Notes: generated by a model from the sequence alone, not told the origin. 64,000 bases of DNA from JAEULH01 sp963789785 (GCA_963789785.1 CAWBNC010000019.1:1-64000), one strand, 5' to 3'; positions 9,347 through 20,054 are shown, numbered from the stretch's first letter. Program-made: numbers and translations.

Positions 9347-9414
9347 TTTGGATTGTGTCAAAACAGGGGTGAAGTGCATAATGCGATCGCCGATCTGAAC
9401 TATGGGGGGATCAT

Positions 9415-9705
9415 ATGTCGAAAGGAGTACACAGCTCTCGCTGTACGGGAGAGGTGTTGTGGCCAGCCGACGGCAGGCCCACGCCCGCGTCGGCGCGCCG
9501 CGTCAGACGGCCGGAGAGTTCCGGCGAAGCTGAATCGGTGACGGGGACGACGCCAAGTGCAGCGCCTGCCGTCATTGGCAGCCCTTTGTCGATCATTGGG
9601 GGCGATGCGCTGGCGCCATGGTTCGCCATCACGTTGATGGCGAAGGGCCGCTCGTCACCCGGTCGATCGCTTTTCGTGCAAGTTCTTTACCCGCCGCGCC
9701 GCTGA
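9415..9705 (+). CDS. doubtful small ORF
   Basis: A 96-codon frame with a G-rich ribosome-binding-like run (GGGGGG, then ATCAT) before ATG 9415. The product shows no recognised domain: an Arg/Ser/Pro-rich first half and a short hydrophobic stretch (APWFAITLMA). Third-position GC is only moderately biased. It may be noncoding. Confidence 0.25.
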   Translation: MSKGVHSSRCTGEVLWPADGRPTPASARRVRRPESSGEAESVTGTTPSAAPAVIGSPLSIIGGDALAPWFAITLMAKGRSSPGRSLFVQVLYPPRR

Positions 9706-10003
9706 AGGGCGGACGACGGAGATTGCCGGCCTCGCGGTCGGGAAGACGAACAATCGCGGTGTTGCAGGGTTGACCCACGGCCACGGCCGGAGCAAGCGTC
9801 AAAGCTATCTGACCGAACGCGCGCGGCGCGCGAGATCATCGATCTTCAGGATCGATCACTCCCGGCTTTCGGAGCATAGTCTGAAAGCAGGTCGATCCGA
9901 GCTCATGGCCGCGGTGCGCGTTCACGCTAGCCGCGGCGCGCATGGCATACGTCATCATGAGGGCGGCGGCGACTGATCGCCGCTCCCGCCCGCGATTCAG
10001 ACT
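9706..10003. other. gene-free stretch downstream of fba
   Basis: About 298 bp with no supported gene. The only structure seen is a 7-bp dyad with a 5-base loop at 9838-9856 (ATCGATC/GATCGAT) and a CG-repeat near 9820. Nothing else is recognised. Confidence 0.4.
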
Positions 10004-11107
10004 TCAGGCTTGCGCCAGGGACCTGCCCTTCGAGCCGAGGTCGACGAAAGCCTCGCTCAGTCGCTCGGCCAACCCCACTTCCGCCGCCCGCAGCCACTTG
10101 CGCGGGTCGTAGAACTTCTTGAAGGGCGTGCCGTCGTCCGGGTCGATCTGGTACTGGAACGCCTTCGGGTGCTCGCTGACGAACTTGCCGACCGCCTCGG
10201 AAAAGGCGAACTGGGTGTCGGTATCGATGTTCATCTTGAACACGCCGTAGCTGACCGCTTCCTTGATCTGGCCCTTGTCCGAGCCGGAGCCGCCGTGGAA
10301 CACCAGATTGAGCGGGTTCGGCCCGGCGTTGTGCTGGCGGCTGACCAGGTCCTGCGAGCCCTTCAGAATCTCCGGACGCAGCTTGACGTTGCCCGGCTTG
10401 TAGACGCCGTGGACATTGCCGAATGACGCCGCGACCGAGAACGAGCCGATCGGCGTCAGCTTGTCGTAGGCCTGAAGCACGTCTTCGGGCTGGGTGTAGA
10501 GCTTGGAGTTGTCGGCGCTCTCGTCGAACTCGCCGCCGATGCCGTCCTCTTCGCCGCCGGTCACGCCGAGCTCGATCTCGAGGCTCATGCCCATCGGCGC
10601 CATGCGCTTGAGCACGCGCGCGCACTCGTCGAGGTTCCAGTCGATCGGCTCCTCGGACAGGTCCAGCATGTGCGAGCTGTAGAGCGGCTTGCCGGTCTCC
10701 TTGAAGAAGGCCTCGCCGTGATCGAGCAGCGCCTCGACCCAGGGAATGAGCTTCTTGTTGGCGTGGTCGGTGTGCAGGACGACGCAGACGCCGTAGTGCT
10801 CGGCCATCATGTGCACGTGCTTGCGCGGCCGAGACCGCGCCCAGCACCTTGGCGGCGCTGCCGTCGGCCAGGCCCTGGCCCGCGTAGAACTGCGCGCCGC
10901 CGTTCGAGAGCTGGATGATGACGTCGGACTTGTTCTTCGCCGCCGCTTCGAGCACCGCGTTGATGGTGTTGGTGCCGGTCACGTTCACCGCCGGCAGCGC
11001 GTAGCTGCCGGCCTTGCACGCCTCGACCAGGGTCAGGTAGTCCTCGCCGGTGACGACGCCCGGTTTAAGACCCGCGGATGTATTGGATTTACTGCAGCTT
11101 CGCCCAT
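10004..11107 (-). CDS. fbaA: class II fructose-bisphosphate aldolase (frameshifted)
   Basis: Zinc-dependent aldolase of glycolysis and gluconeogenesis that splits fructose 1,6-bisphosphate. The sequence tracks E. coli FbaA along its length: LKPGVVTGEDY, ALPAVNVTGTNTINAVLEAAA, then after a break near 10815 HMMAEHYGVCVVLHTDHANKK with zinc-binding His and catalytic Asp. It continues with EIELGVTGGEEDG, VAASFGNVHGVYKPGNV, FHGGSGS and MNIDTDTQFA. ATG 11107 has AGGAG about ten bases upstream but is out of frame with LKPGVV, so there is a second break near 11060. An aldolase so complete in residues but broken in frame argues for base-call errors. Confidence 0.93.
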
Positions 11108-11355
11108 AATCCTCTCCTCGTAGGAGTGTAGGTCGCGACGCCTGAAAGCGACGTTCTTGCACTTGGTAAGCCGCCCTGTACGCAACCATTCCGCTGTTGT
11201 CATGGCCGCGTGGTTCGCGGCGGACCTTCAGGCAGCGACCGGATGCGATGGCGCTGTATAGCACACGCCGGCGCTGCGTCTAACGGCTTGATGCGGGCGA
11301 AGCGGAGCAGAACGGCCGGCGTTGGCGGCGCCGTTCGGCGCCTAGGCCGGCGCGG

Positions 11356-11443
11356 TGGTGCCCGCTGGGGGACTCGAACCCCCACTCCCGTTGCCGGAAA
11401 CGGATTTTAAGTCCGTTGCGTCTGCCGATTCCGCCAAGCGGGC
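11356..11443 (-). tRNA. tRNA-Leu (anticodon TAA)
   Basis: 88 nt including an encoded CCA. Acceptor stem GCCCGCT pairs with AGCGGGC. The anticodon stem-loop is ACGGA-CTTAAAA-TCCGT, giving anticodon TAA. There is a long variable arm, as expected of tRNA-Leu, and a T loop with GTTCGAG. It is on the minus strand, about 250 bp upstream of fba in the same direction. Confidence 0.96.
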
Positions 11444-12069
11444 TCACGCCCGTCAGCCTAGCGCCCGCGGCTTTACCGGCGACAAGGTCCATCGCCGTCC
11501 GCACGCGGCGTCGCCGCCCTTCCCTCGCATTGTCGCACTTGACGTTGGTCCGACGGGTCTGCATCCGCGCAACGAACGCTGCGACGCCCGCAGCAGGGCT
11601 GACGGACGCTTGCCTGAATGGATTTCCCGGCGGGCAGCGTCGGCGCCTAGCGGCACAAAGCTTCGATGATGAGTGCTCCGCATGGCATGGTCGATTGCTG
11701 GGATGAGGTTGCCGCGGCAAGAATCCGACGCCATCCGTCTAGGGTGGCAACTTTACCACAGAGCGGAGGGATGCTTCCGAGACTCGCCGGACGCGGCCAT
11801 GGAGCGGGAAGAGTCACGGCACTGGGCTAAAGCTCTGCAATTGGAGAGATTTCGGGTTGTTGATGGCCAATGCCGAAGCCGCGGGATGCGGTCATTGGGG
11901 ATGCCAAAGCTTTCCAGCCGGCGCGACTGACCGACCCCGGCTTGACAATGGCTCGGGAATTCGCCAGATGACCGCGAAATGGCCGGGGTGACGCCAACAC
12001 CCCGGCCTACGATCAACTTTCAAACGACGATCAACTGAACGACAGAGTCAACTGAAGGAGTGTCGAAAC
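11444..12069. other. gene-poor stretch after the tRNA
   Basis: About 625 bp with no recognisable gene, RNA or repeat. Several short open frames exist on both strands without ribosome binding sites or family resemblance. Confidence 0.4.
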
Positions 12070-12267
12070 TTGAACACACTTTTCTACAGCACGGAGAATG
12101 GGGCTGTCGACCCCGTATTCTACGCCGTCGTCCCGGATTCCTTCATGAATCGGATGTCGGGCAATCCATTCGGCCACAGGCCGGCTCCGGATACCTTTCC
12201 GGATATCTTCCACGACAGCGAGGCCGACGCGCCTGTCCTCGCCCCGAGCGATCCCTGGAGCTTCTAA
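12070..12267 (+). CDS. 65-residue hypothetical protein
   Basis: TTG 12070 is preceded by GAAGGAG at a spacing of about nine bases. The product begins MNTLFYSTENGAVDPVFY and ends DAPVLAPSDPWSF, acidic and aromatic, with no signal peptide or membrane segment. A REP-like palindrome begins immediately after the stop. No family is recognised. The good initiation site and a stop placed just before a repeat favour a real small gene. Confidence 0.45.
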   Translation: MNTLFYSTENGAVDPVFYAVVPDSFMNRMSGNPFGHRPAPDTFPDIFHDSEADAPVLAPSDPWSF

Positions 12268-12769
12268 AGCATCCTGCGTCCGGACAGGCGCAGACAAGAT
12301 GCTCCGGTAATCGACGGCGGCCTCGTCGGTCAAAGACGGGGCCGCCACTCGCCCCAAGAGTTTTCAGGTCGCTCCGGAGCGACGAAGCGCAGTTCCGACA
12401 AATCCGGACCACAATGTAGCCGAAGCCAATGCCGATCGCGTTGGCGATCCAGTCGGCGATGCTGCCCTCTCGGGCGAACCACGTGGGCTGCACCAGCTCA
12501 ATCAACCCGCCATATATCGCCAGCGTAATCAGCACCCACCGGCGTCCCCGCGGTGACGAAAATCCGGTACAGCCGGCCGCGGCGAGAAGCGCGTAGGCGC
12601 TGGCGTGCTGCAGCTTGTCCCACAACCCCAATGGTGGCAAAGCGGAAGCCGGAACCAGCGACAATACCGTGACCAGACCGACGCCCAATGCGAATACGAG
12701 GCGCGCGACCGCTACCGCAACACCGCGCCGTACAGGGTCGTGCAGGATCATGTCGTTCGTCTGCCGCAT
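12143..12769 (-). CDS. VanZ-like membrane protein (C-terminal over-extension)
   Basis: The first ~130 residues are a VanZ-like protein with hydrophobic helices FALGVGLVTVLSLVPA, SAYALLAAAGCTGF, VLITLAIYGGLIELVQ and ADWIANAIGIGFGYIVV. The signature WDKLQHASAYALLA and polar ELVQPTWF loop are present. Family proteins are ~110-150 residues. Here the frame runs on to 208, and the last ~70 residues are encoded by a REP-like palindrome (12268-12303) and the complement of a small ORF. I therefore infer that the natural stop near 12370 has been lost by a frameshift. Confidence 0.75.
   Translation of the reverse strand: MRQTNDMILHDPVRRGVAVAVARLVFALGVGLVTVLSLVPASALPPLGLWDKLQHASAYALLAAAGCTGFSSPRGRRWVLITLAIYGGLIELVQPTWFAREGSIADWIANAIGIGFGYIVVRICRNCASSLRSDLKTLGASGGPVFDRRGRRRLPEHLVCACPDAGCFRSSRDRSGRGQARRPRCRGRYPERYPEPACGRMDCPTSDS
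12268..12303. repeat. REP-like palindrome, family B
   Basis: Starts AGCATCCTGCG and ends GATGCT with an internal CGCA/TGCG pair: an imperfect stem-loop. A closely similar element in the opposite orientation lies at 59194-59227 (AGCATC, CTGCGCC, GGCGCAG, GATGCT). Two copies in 64 kb, both just outside genes, suggest a genome-wide extragenic repeat. Confidence 0.6.
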
Positions 12770-13113
12770 CGTTTGTCGCGCATCGGCGACCCTGTCCAGA
12801 GGTTCCCCGCCCCCTTGTCAGTCGACGATTGGCGGAAACTGGCTTCGCCGCCGTATCTTACGGTCAGATCCTGCGCAGCCCAGCCTAAGCATTAGGCACA
12901 CATGAGGCCATCGGCGCCGCGCGGGCCGCTGACCGGCCGCTCGCGACTGTCGCGGGCAGGAACAAGCCGGTCGGTGAAACGCTGGTTCGGAGTTGGCACA
13001 TTCATTGCCTGAAAAACCATGGAAAGCGGGACAGGCATGTGCTAGGCCGAAGAGCGCGCGGTGGCGGATGATTTTCGCCTGTCAGTTGGGAGAGCCGGAA
13101 CAAAGGACCGAGA
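12770..13113. other. intergenic region upstream of hemerythrin gene
   Basis: About 344 bp between the divergent VanZ-like and hemerythrin genes. No gene, RNA or clean repeat is seen. Confidence 0.4.
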
Positions 13114-13682
13114 ATGGCCGAAATCATCAGTGCGCTGCGCCGGGAACATGCGAACATCGTCACCCTCATCCGTACCCTGGAGTGGCACGTCAGGGAGTTC
13201 GAGGAGGCCGGCTCACCCGACTACGACATCATCGAGGGCGTGATCGACTATTTCCTCGGCTACCCCGACTTGTACCATCATCCGAAGGAAAACATGATCT
13301 ACGCTCGCTTGTGCCAGCGCGATCCCGCGGCGGCGGCGAAGATGGGCGATCTCCTGGCCGAGCACGAGCAGCTTGCGGCGCGAACGAGGGAGTTCGCCGC
13401 CGGTGTCCGGGCCGTTCTCGACGAGGCGCAGGTGCCGAGGGACTCGTTCAAGCGCTGGGCGCGCAACTTCATCGATTTCCAGCTCAAGCACCTGGAGATG
13501 GAGGAGCGCAATTTCTTTCCGGCGGCGCAGAAGGCGTTGACCGAGGCGGACTGGGCGGAGCTGGACGCGCGGATGGTTTCGAGAGGAGGATCCGCTGTTC
13601 GGCGAACACGTCGGCGAGCCAGTTCGAGACCCTGCGCGAGACGGTGCTGCGCTGGCAACGCGAGGTCAGGCAGCAGGGCTGA
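13114..13682 (+). CDS. hemerythrin-like (HHE) domain protein (frameshifted near the end)
   Basis: Cytoplasmic four-helix-bundle protein of the HHE cation-binding family, which binds a di-iron centre for oxygen, NO or iron sensing or handling. Candidate ligands are H11 (LRREHANI), H25 in the next helix, H-H-P-K-E (YHHPKENMIY), HEQ (LLAEHEQLA) and HLEMEERNFF near residue 125, in the usual order. The last ~35 residues are spread over two frames by breaks near 13580 and 13600; the restored tail reads DPLFGEHVGEQFETLRETVLRW. The stop is TGA at 13680-13682. It converges on the decayed MFS gene. Confidence 0.88.
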
Positions 13683-14580
13683 TCCGAGCACACGAGTGGC
13701 GGCAAAAGCGATGGCCGCGACGCCGAACGCGGCATAGAGCCAGAACGCGCCGGGACGCCCGAGAACGTCGACAAGGGACAGAAATGTGAACGAAATGCCG
13801 AAGCCGCCAGCCCGATGCGACGATGAGCATGGGACGCACGTTCGGTTGCAGCAGCGCTGAATATCCTGCCTGTTGCGTGGACGCTTCTTCCATCTCCTGC
13901 AATTCAGCATCGACATCGTCCTTGTTGTGGATTCGCCGCAGGACCTGGCGCGCGTCCTTGTGGCGACCGCGCCTGATCAGGCAGCGCGGACTCGATGGGG
14001 CGAAGTGCATGCCAATGGCAAGGGCCAGTCCGGGCAGAGCGGCAATGCCGATCATCCAACGCCAGTTGTCGGGCACGTCCTTAAGAGCCCAGTTCGCGAC
14101 GTTGGCCGAGAAGATGCCAAGCGTCAGCATCAGCTGGTTGAAGGTAACGTTGCCGCCACGGATCCGCTTCGGCGTCAGTTCAGAGATGAACATCGGCGCA
14201 ACGAAGGAGGCGGCGCCTACGGCCAAGCCGAGCGCGAGCCTGGATCCGACAAGTTCCCAGACATTCTGCGACACCGCCGAGCAAAGTCCGCCGATGACAT
14301 AGATCCAACCCGTAGCGATGATGGTCCGACGTCGGCCGAGCGCGCCCGCCAGCCGCCCCCCGCCGAGCGCTCCAACAACGGCGCCGACGAGCAAAGCGCC
14401 GACAATCGATTGCTGGGCAAAGTTCGATCCCGCGTTCAGGTCGCGCTTTATAAACAGGAGCGCGCCGCCGATCACGCCGGTGTCGTAGCCAAACAGGAAT
14501 CCGCCGATAGCGGCAATGACCGCGACACGAAGCAGAAAGCGGTTGCTGCCGGCGGTCACCTCCCGGATGAAGCTGGGCAT
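13666..14580 (-). pseudogene. sugar-porter MFS transporter with internal deletion
   Basis: Proton-coupled sugar transporter type. AGGAGG precedes ATG 14580. Helices 1-6 are clear: GGFLFGYDTGVIGGALLFI, the GRRRTI loop, ELTPKRIRGG, NWRWMIGIAALPGL. After residue ~255 (VRPMLIVASGW) the family sequence jumps, in a shifted frame, straight to a last-helix type segment (FTFLSLVDVLG, then GAFWLYAAFGVAAIAF). Roughly helices 7-10 (about 150-170 residues) are missing, and no C-terminal PETKG motif or stop is found before the hemerythrin gene. Unlike the other broken genes, residues are really lost here, so this is probably a genuine pseudogene. Confidence 0.75.
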
Positions 14581-14700
14581 GCGCGCCTCCTATGCAGGAC
14601 AGGCGGCGAGCCTACGGCTTCTCCTGGCGGAGGTGATTAACATGGGAAGCAGCCGGCTTCGCCCCATGGGCAGGAGCGCTCCAAGACCCGCAGGGGAGCT

Positions 14701-15731
14701 TCAGTCCTCGTGGAAGAGCTGAAGGATCCGGTCGACGGCGCGGGTGACGGTCGAGGTTGCCGTTCAGCAGCTCGGTCTTCAGGTCCGGCAGCTGCTCGAC
14801 CACCTTGGGATGGCTTCTGATGTCGGTCATCACCCGGTCCTGGAGCTGGCTCCACATCGCCTTGACCCGCTGCTGCTGGCGCCGCCGCTGGAACTCGCCG
14901 GTCGCGGTGAGCTTGTCCTTGTGCTCGACCAGCTTGCCCCAGACCCGTCGATGCCGGTGTTCTGCGTCGAGCTGCATAAGCAGCACCGGCGGCGACCAGG
15001 TCGGCGTCTTCGGCTGAATGATGTGCAGGGCGTTGCGGTAATGGACGGCGGCCTGCTTGGCGCGAACCTCGTTGCCGCCGTCGGCCTTGTTGACGACGAT
15101 CATGTCGGCGATCTCGAGCACGCCTTTCTTGATCCCCTGGAGCTCGTCGCCGGCGCCGGGCAGCATCAGGACGAGAAAGATGTCGGTCATGTCGGAGACC
15201 GCGACCTCCGACTGGCCGGCGCCGACCGTCTCGACCAGGATCACGTCGTAGCCGGCGGCATCGCAAACGACCATGGTCTGGCGGGTGGTGCGGGTGACGC
15301 CGCCCAATGTTCCGCCCGAGGGCGACGGCCGGATGAAGGCGTTGTCCTGCACCGCGAGATCGGCCATCCGGGTCTTGTCGCCGAGAATGCTGCCGCCGCT
15401 GACCGGGCTGGTCGGATCGACCGCGAGCACCGCGACCTTGAGGCCCTGCCTGATCAGGCCGCAGCCGAACGCCTCGATGAAGGTGCTCTTGCCGGCGCCC
15501 GGGCACGCCGGTGATACCGATCCGGTGGGCCTTGCCGGTGTAGGGCAGCAGCTTGGCCAGAATGTCCTGGGCGAGCTGCTGGTGCCGCCGGCTGCGGCTT
15601 TCGATGACGGTGATGGTGCGACCGAGCATGGCCCGGTCGCCACCGATCACGCCCTGCACATAGTCATCGACGCGTCAGCGCTGCTGCGCGGTCTGCTGGC
15701 CGCGGGCGCCGCCTGTGCCTCCGCCGACCAT
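14701..15731 (-). CDS. meaB: methylmalonyl-CoA mutase-associated GTPase MeaB (frameshifted)
   Basis: G3E-family P-loop GTPase that loads and protects the B12 cofactor of methylmalonyl-CoA mutase. Seen: VIGGDRAMLGRTITVIESR; Walker A GVPGAGKSTFIEAFG (after a break near 15505); VLAVDPTSPVSGGSILGDKTRM; ETVGAGQSEVAVSDMTD (switch region); and NKADG for guanine specificity. A second +1 near 14745 leads to the natural end TRAVDRILQLFHED. ATG 15731 lies 4 bp after the mutase stop. An in-frame TGA 18 codons later is best read as part of a break. Tight coupling to mutA-mcmA fits its role. Confidence 0.92.
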
Positions 15732-15734
15732 GCG

Positions 15735-17947
15735 CTACGCTGCCTCGCTGGTGTAGCCCAACCGCTTGTTCAGGCTCGCGATCAGCCCGGTCGCCGCCTC
15801 GCTGATCACCGTGCCCGGGGGGTAGATCGCCTCGGCGCCGGCGGCATAGAGCGCGTTGTAGTCCTGCGGCGGGATGACGCCGCCGACGACGATCAGGATG
15901 TCCTCGCGGCCGAGCGCCTTCAGCTCCTTCTTGAGTTCCGGAACAAGCGTCAGGTGGCCGGCGGCCAGCGTGCTCGCGCCGATCACGTGCACGTCGTTCT
16001 CGACCGCCTGGCGGGCGACCTCGGCAGGGGTCTGGAACAGCGGTCCGATGTCGACGTCGAAGCCCAGATCGGCGAACGCGCTGGCGATGACCTTCTGGCC
16101 GCGATCGTGGCCGTCCTGGCCCATCTTGGCGACGAGGATCCGCGGCCGGCGGCCGTCGTTGGCCTCGAAAGTCGTCGACGAGGGCATGCACCTTGGCGAC
16201 CACGTCCGATTTCTCCCCGACCTCGCCGCTGTAGATGCCCGAGATGGCGCGGATCTCCGCCTTGTGCCGGCCGATAGACCTTCTCCAGGGCGTCGGAGAT
16301 CTCGCCGACCGTGCACCGCGCCCGGCCGGCCTCGATGGCGAGCGCGAGCAGGTTGCCCTCGCCGCTTTCGGCGCAGCGGGTCAGCGCCGTCGAGCTTGGC
16401 CTCGACCTCGCCGGCATCGCGGTTGGCCCGCAGCTCCTCGAGCTGGGCGATCTGACCGCGCCGCACTTCCTTGTTGTCGATCTTGAGCACCTCGATGTTC
16501 TCGTGCTCGGTGAGCTGGTACTTGTTGACGCCGACCACCGTCTGGCGGCCGGCTGTCGATGCGCGCCTGGGTCCGCGCCGCCGCCTCCTCGATGCGCAGC
16601 TTCGGGATCCCGGCCTCGATCGCCTTGGCCATGCCGCCCGTCTGCTCGACCTCCTGGATGTGGCCCCAGGCCTTCTCGGCGAGCTCGCGGGTCAGGCGCT
16701 CGACGTAGTAGCTGCCGCCCCACGGGTCGATGACCTGGGTCGTGCCGCTCTCGTTCTGCAGGAAGAGCTGGGTGTTGCGCGCGATCCGGGCGCTGAAGTC
16801 GGTCGGCAGCGCCAGGGCCTCGTCGAACGAGTTGGTGTGCAGCGACTGGGTATGACCCTGCGTCGCCGCCATCGCCTCGACGCAGGTCCGCACCACGTTG
16901 TTGTAGACGTCCTGCGCGGTCAGGCTCCAGCCCGAGGTCTGCGAGTGCGTGCGCAGCGCCAGCGACTTGTTGCTCTTCGGATCGAACTGCTTGATCAGCT
17001 TCGCCCAGAGCAGGCGCGCTGCCCGCATCTTGGCGACCTCCATGTAGAAGTTCATGCCGATCGCCCAGAAGAACGACAGTCGTGGTGCGAACTGGTCGAT
17101 GCCGAGGCCGGCCTGCATGCCGGCGCGGGCGTACTCGACGCCGTCGGCCAGCGTGTACGCCATCTCCAGATCCGCCGTCGCCCCGGCTTCCTGCATGTGG
17201 TAGCCGGAGATGCTGATCGAGTTGAACTTCGGCATGTTCTTCGAGGTGAAGGAGAAGATGTCCGAAATGATCTGCATCGACGGTTTTGGCGGGTAAATGT
17301 AGGTGTTGCGGACCATGAACTCCTTGAGGATGTCGTTCTGGATGGTCCCGGCGAGCTGCTCGTGCTTCACCCCCTGCTCTTCGGCTGCGACGATGTAGAG
17401 CGCGAGGATCGGCAGCACGGCGCCGTTCATCGTCATCGACACGGTCATCTGGTCGAGCGGGATGCCGTCGAACAGGACCTTCATGTCCATGATCGAGTCG
17501 ATGGACACCCCGGCCATGCCAACGTCGCCGGCGACGCGCGGGTTGTCGGAGTCGTAGCCGCGGTGGGTCGCGAGGTCGAAGGCGACCGAGAGGCCCTTCT
17601 GCCCCGCCGCGAGGTTGCGCCGGTAGAACGCGTTCGAGGCCTTGGCGGTCGAGAAGCCGGCGTACTGGCGGATGGTCCACGGCCGGGTCACGTACATCGT
17701 CGGATAGGGCCCGCGCAGGAACGGCGGCAGTCCCGGACATCGTGTCGAGGTGATCGAGACCTTCGAGATCGGCCGCCGCATAAAGCGGCTTGACCATCAT
17801 CTTTTCCGGCGTCTCCCACAGGTACTCCTCCGGCGTCTTGCCGGTTTCCGCCTTGAAGCGGCCGGCCCACGCTTTGTGGCCGCCATCCTGCGGCGGGATG
17901 TTGCCGGGCCGCAGGTCGATCGTGGAGAAGTCGGGGATCGAGGTCAT
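15735..17947 (-). CDS. methylmalonyl-CoA mutase large (alpha) subunit (frameshifted)
   Basis: Adenosylcobalamin enzyme that interconverts (R)-methylmalonyl-CoA and succinyl-CoA. ATG 17947 overlaps the small-subunit stop (ATGA). The TIM-barrel part is complete (GPYPTMYVTRPWTIRQYAGFSTA; FDLATHRGYDSDNPRV; TMNGAVLPILALYIV; HTNSFDEALALPTDFSARIARNTQLFLQNE). The C-terminal B12 domain has the base-off motif GQDGHDRGQKVIA, then GASTLAAGHL and VVGGVIPPQDY. Five breaks near 17735, 16550, 16385, 16280 and 16165 are all single-base insertions (for example TTTCGAG where TTCGAG is expected). Total length of about 737 residues is normal. Homologues are named mutB or scpA. Confidence 0.95.
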
Positions 17948-20054
17948 CGGTCAATCACTCCCAGCAACGCGAGGGTGTCGCTTGTCTGTTGCAGCACGTT
18001 GCCGCCAAGGGCGATGAAATCGTCGACGCCGGCGGCCTTGTACTCGTCCTTCTTGGCGCCGGGGTTGCCGGCGAGAAACAACCGCTTGCAGCCCTGCTTC
18101 TTGAGCGCCGGCGCCACCGCAGCGACCATCTGTTCATAGATGGGATCGGCGGAGCAGATGACCGCGACCTCGGCGCCGCTTTCGGCGAACGCTTTGGCGC
18201 AGGTTTCGGCGTCCCCGAAGCCTTCGTTGCTCAGGGTCTCGATGCCGGCGACCTCGAAGAAGTTCTTGGCGAACGTCGCCCGCGCGGTGTGCTTGGCGAG
18301 CGGGCCGAGATTGGCGAGGAAAATCGCCGGGCGCTTGCCGGTTTTTTCCACATACGCGTTGGACGCGTCGCGCAGCGCCTCGAACGTCTCGGCGTAGCGA
18401 TGCTTCGGCAGCGCCGTCATCGTCGTGCCTTCGCCGGCAAGCGCGGCGGCCATGGCCCCGATCGTCGCCCCGCCACTGGCGGCGGCGACCGCGGCCTCGC
18501 TCATCGCCCCGGGCTCTTGCCGTCTTCAAAGCGTCGACGGAGGCGTTCGCGCCCCGCGCGGCCTCCAGCCGCCGCCGGGCGCCGGCTCTTGCCGCGTCCA
18601 GATCCGGGGTCTCGACTTCAACGTTGGTTTCGATGATATTCGGAAACTCGCTGACCCCCGTCAGGGCGTCGCGACGCTTGGCGAGGTTGACCTCGCGCGC
18701 GGCATAGGCGTCTGCGATCTTCTTCGCAAAGCTCCCGTCGCGTAGAACCGCGAGCATGCCGCCCGCGGATTCGATGGCCTGGAAGTCACGCCACGCCGCC
18801 TCCGCAAGCTGGTCGGTCAGGCTTTCAATGAACCAGGATCCGCCGCCCGGATCGACGACCTTGGCGATGTTCGACTCCTCGGCGAGGATGACGTGGGTAT
18901 TCCGGGCGACGCGGCGCGCCAGCGGCGTGGTGTTGCCGAGAGCGGCGCTGTAGGGCAGGACGGTGATGCTGTCGGCGCCGCCGACGCCGGCGGCGAAGCA
19001 GGCAACGGTGGTCCGGAGCGCGTTCACCCAGGGGTCGCACCGGCTCATCATCCGCTCGGCGGTGATGGCGTGAACTTTCATCCCGCGCGCCGTCTCGCTG
19101 GCGCCGCAAGCCTCGGCAATCCGCGCCCACATCTTGCGCGCGGCGCGCAGCTTGCAGATCGACAGGAACTGATCGCAGCTGACCGAATAGGTAAAGACGA
19201 TCTGCCGACAGGCGCTGTCGATGTCGAGTCCAGCATCGGTCATGGCCTGGAGGTAGCCGACCGCCGTCGCCATCGACGCCGCCAGATCCTGGCTCTCGGT
19301 TGCGCCGGCGTTGTGGTAGGCCGAGGTGTCGACCGCAACCGCCGTCACCTGGGAATAGGTCGCCGCGGTATGGCGGGCCAGATCGGCGAGCTGGGCCATG
19401 GCGGTCTCGGCCGGGACCGGCAGCACGCCGGTGGCGGCCAGGGTGCCGAGGGGATCGGCGTTGAAGGCGCCGCGCGCCTTCGCCGGATCGATGCCGCGCC
19501 GTTGCCACAGCGCGCTCAGCAGGGCCGCCGCCGGCAGAAATTGAGCGCCGGGGCGAAGCGCCAGAGGTGATCAGGTCGAGGTAGACGCCGGTGAGCAGCA
19601 GGTCGAGGTCGTCGACGCTGTAGAGCATGACCCCGCCGTCGCCGGCGAGCCCGTCCGCCTCACCCGCGTCGCCGTCGAGCCCGGCCCGGGCCGCCTTGTC
19701 AAACTGGATCAGCAGCGAGGTGACGCCGCGCTCGAGATCGTGAAGGATCGTCTCGTTGGCCACGGCCGGATCGGGATAGGCGAAAGCCTGGCGGACGTCC
19801 CAGTTGTCGACCCGGCTGCCGGCGGCGTGGCCGCCGCGGGTGAAGGGCATCGCGCCGGGGAAGCCGGAGGGATCACCGTCCGGCGGCCAGTCGTTGCGGG
19901 TGTAGATCGGCCGCAGCGTGATCCCTTCATAAGTCCTGTTCAGCATTTTCTTGTCGAACGGCGCCCCCTTCAGCGCCTTTTCGACCTCGCCGACCCACTC
20001 GTCGTAGGTCGGCATGGGGAAGCCTTCGGCAAACGTAAGCTGTTGATCGGTCAT
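17944..20054 (-). CDS. mutA: methylmalonyl-CoA mutase small (beta) subunit (frameshifted)
   Basis: Non-catalytic partner of the heterodimeric mutase, which keeps the barrel fold but not a working B12 site. ATG 20054 starts MTDQQLTFAEGFPMPTYDEWVGEVEKALKG. Matching segments include IRPIYTRNDWP-type residues (LRPIYTRNDWPP), VDTSAYHNAGATESQDLA, CKLRAARKMWARI, RCDPWVNALRTTVACFAAGVGGAD and VVDPGGGSWFIESLT. The C-terminal domain (RPAIFLANLGPLAKHTARATFAKNFF) lacks the DxHxxG cobalamin motif, as expected for this subunit. Breaks near 19560 and 18520 are +1. I saw no cobalamin riboswitch in the 187 bp upstream. First gene of mutA-mcmA-meaB. Confidence 0.95.

Larger units (their letters stand above)
9079..9414. 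other. luxI upstream region with two dyads
   Basis: No gene is seen. The stretch is AT-richer than its surroundings around 9180-9260 and holds the perfect inverted repeat 9222-9247 and the hairpin 9322-9346, listed separately. It should include the luxI promoter. Confidence 0.5.

Noticed and set aside
12143..12370. C-terminal ~70 residues of the VanZ-like frame as a new domain
   Set aside because: Encoded by a REP palindrome and the complement of a small ORF; the VanZ family ends before this point.
16471..17793. 440-codon plus-strand frame opposite the mutase large subunit
   Set aside because: Shadow of the mutase barrel; no ribosome binding site and no homology.
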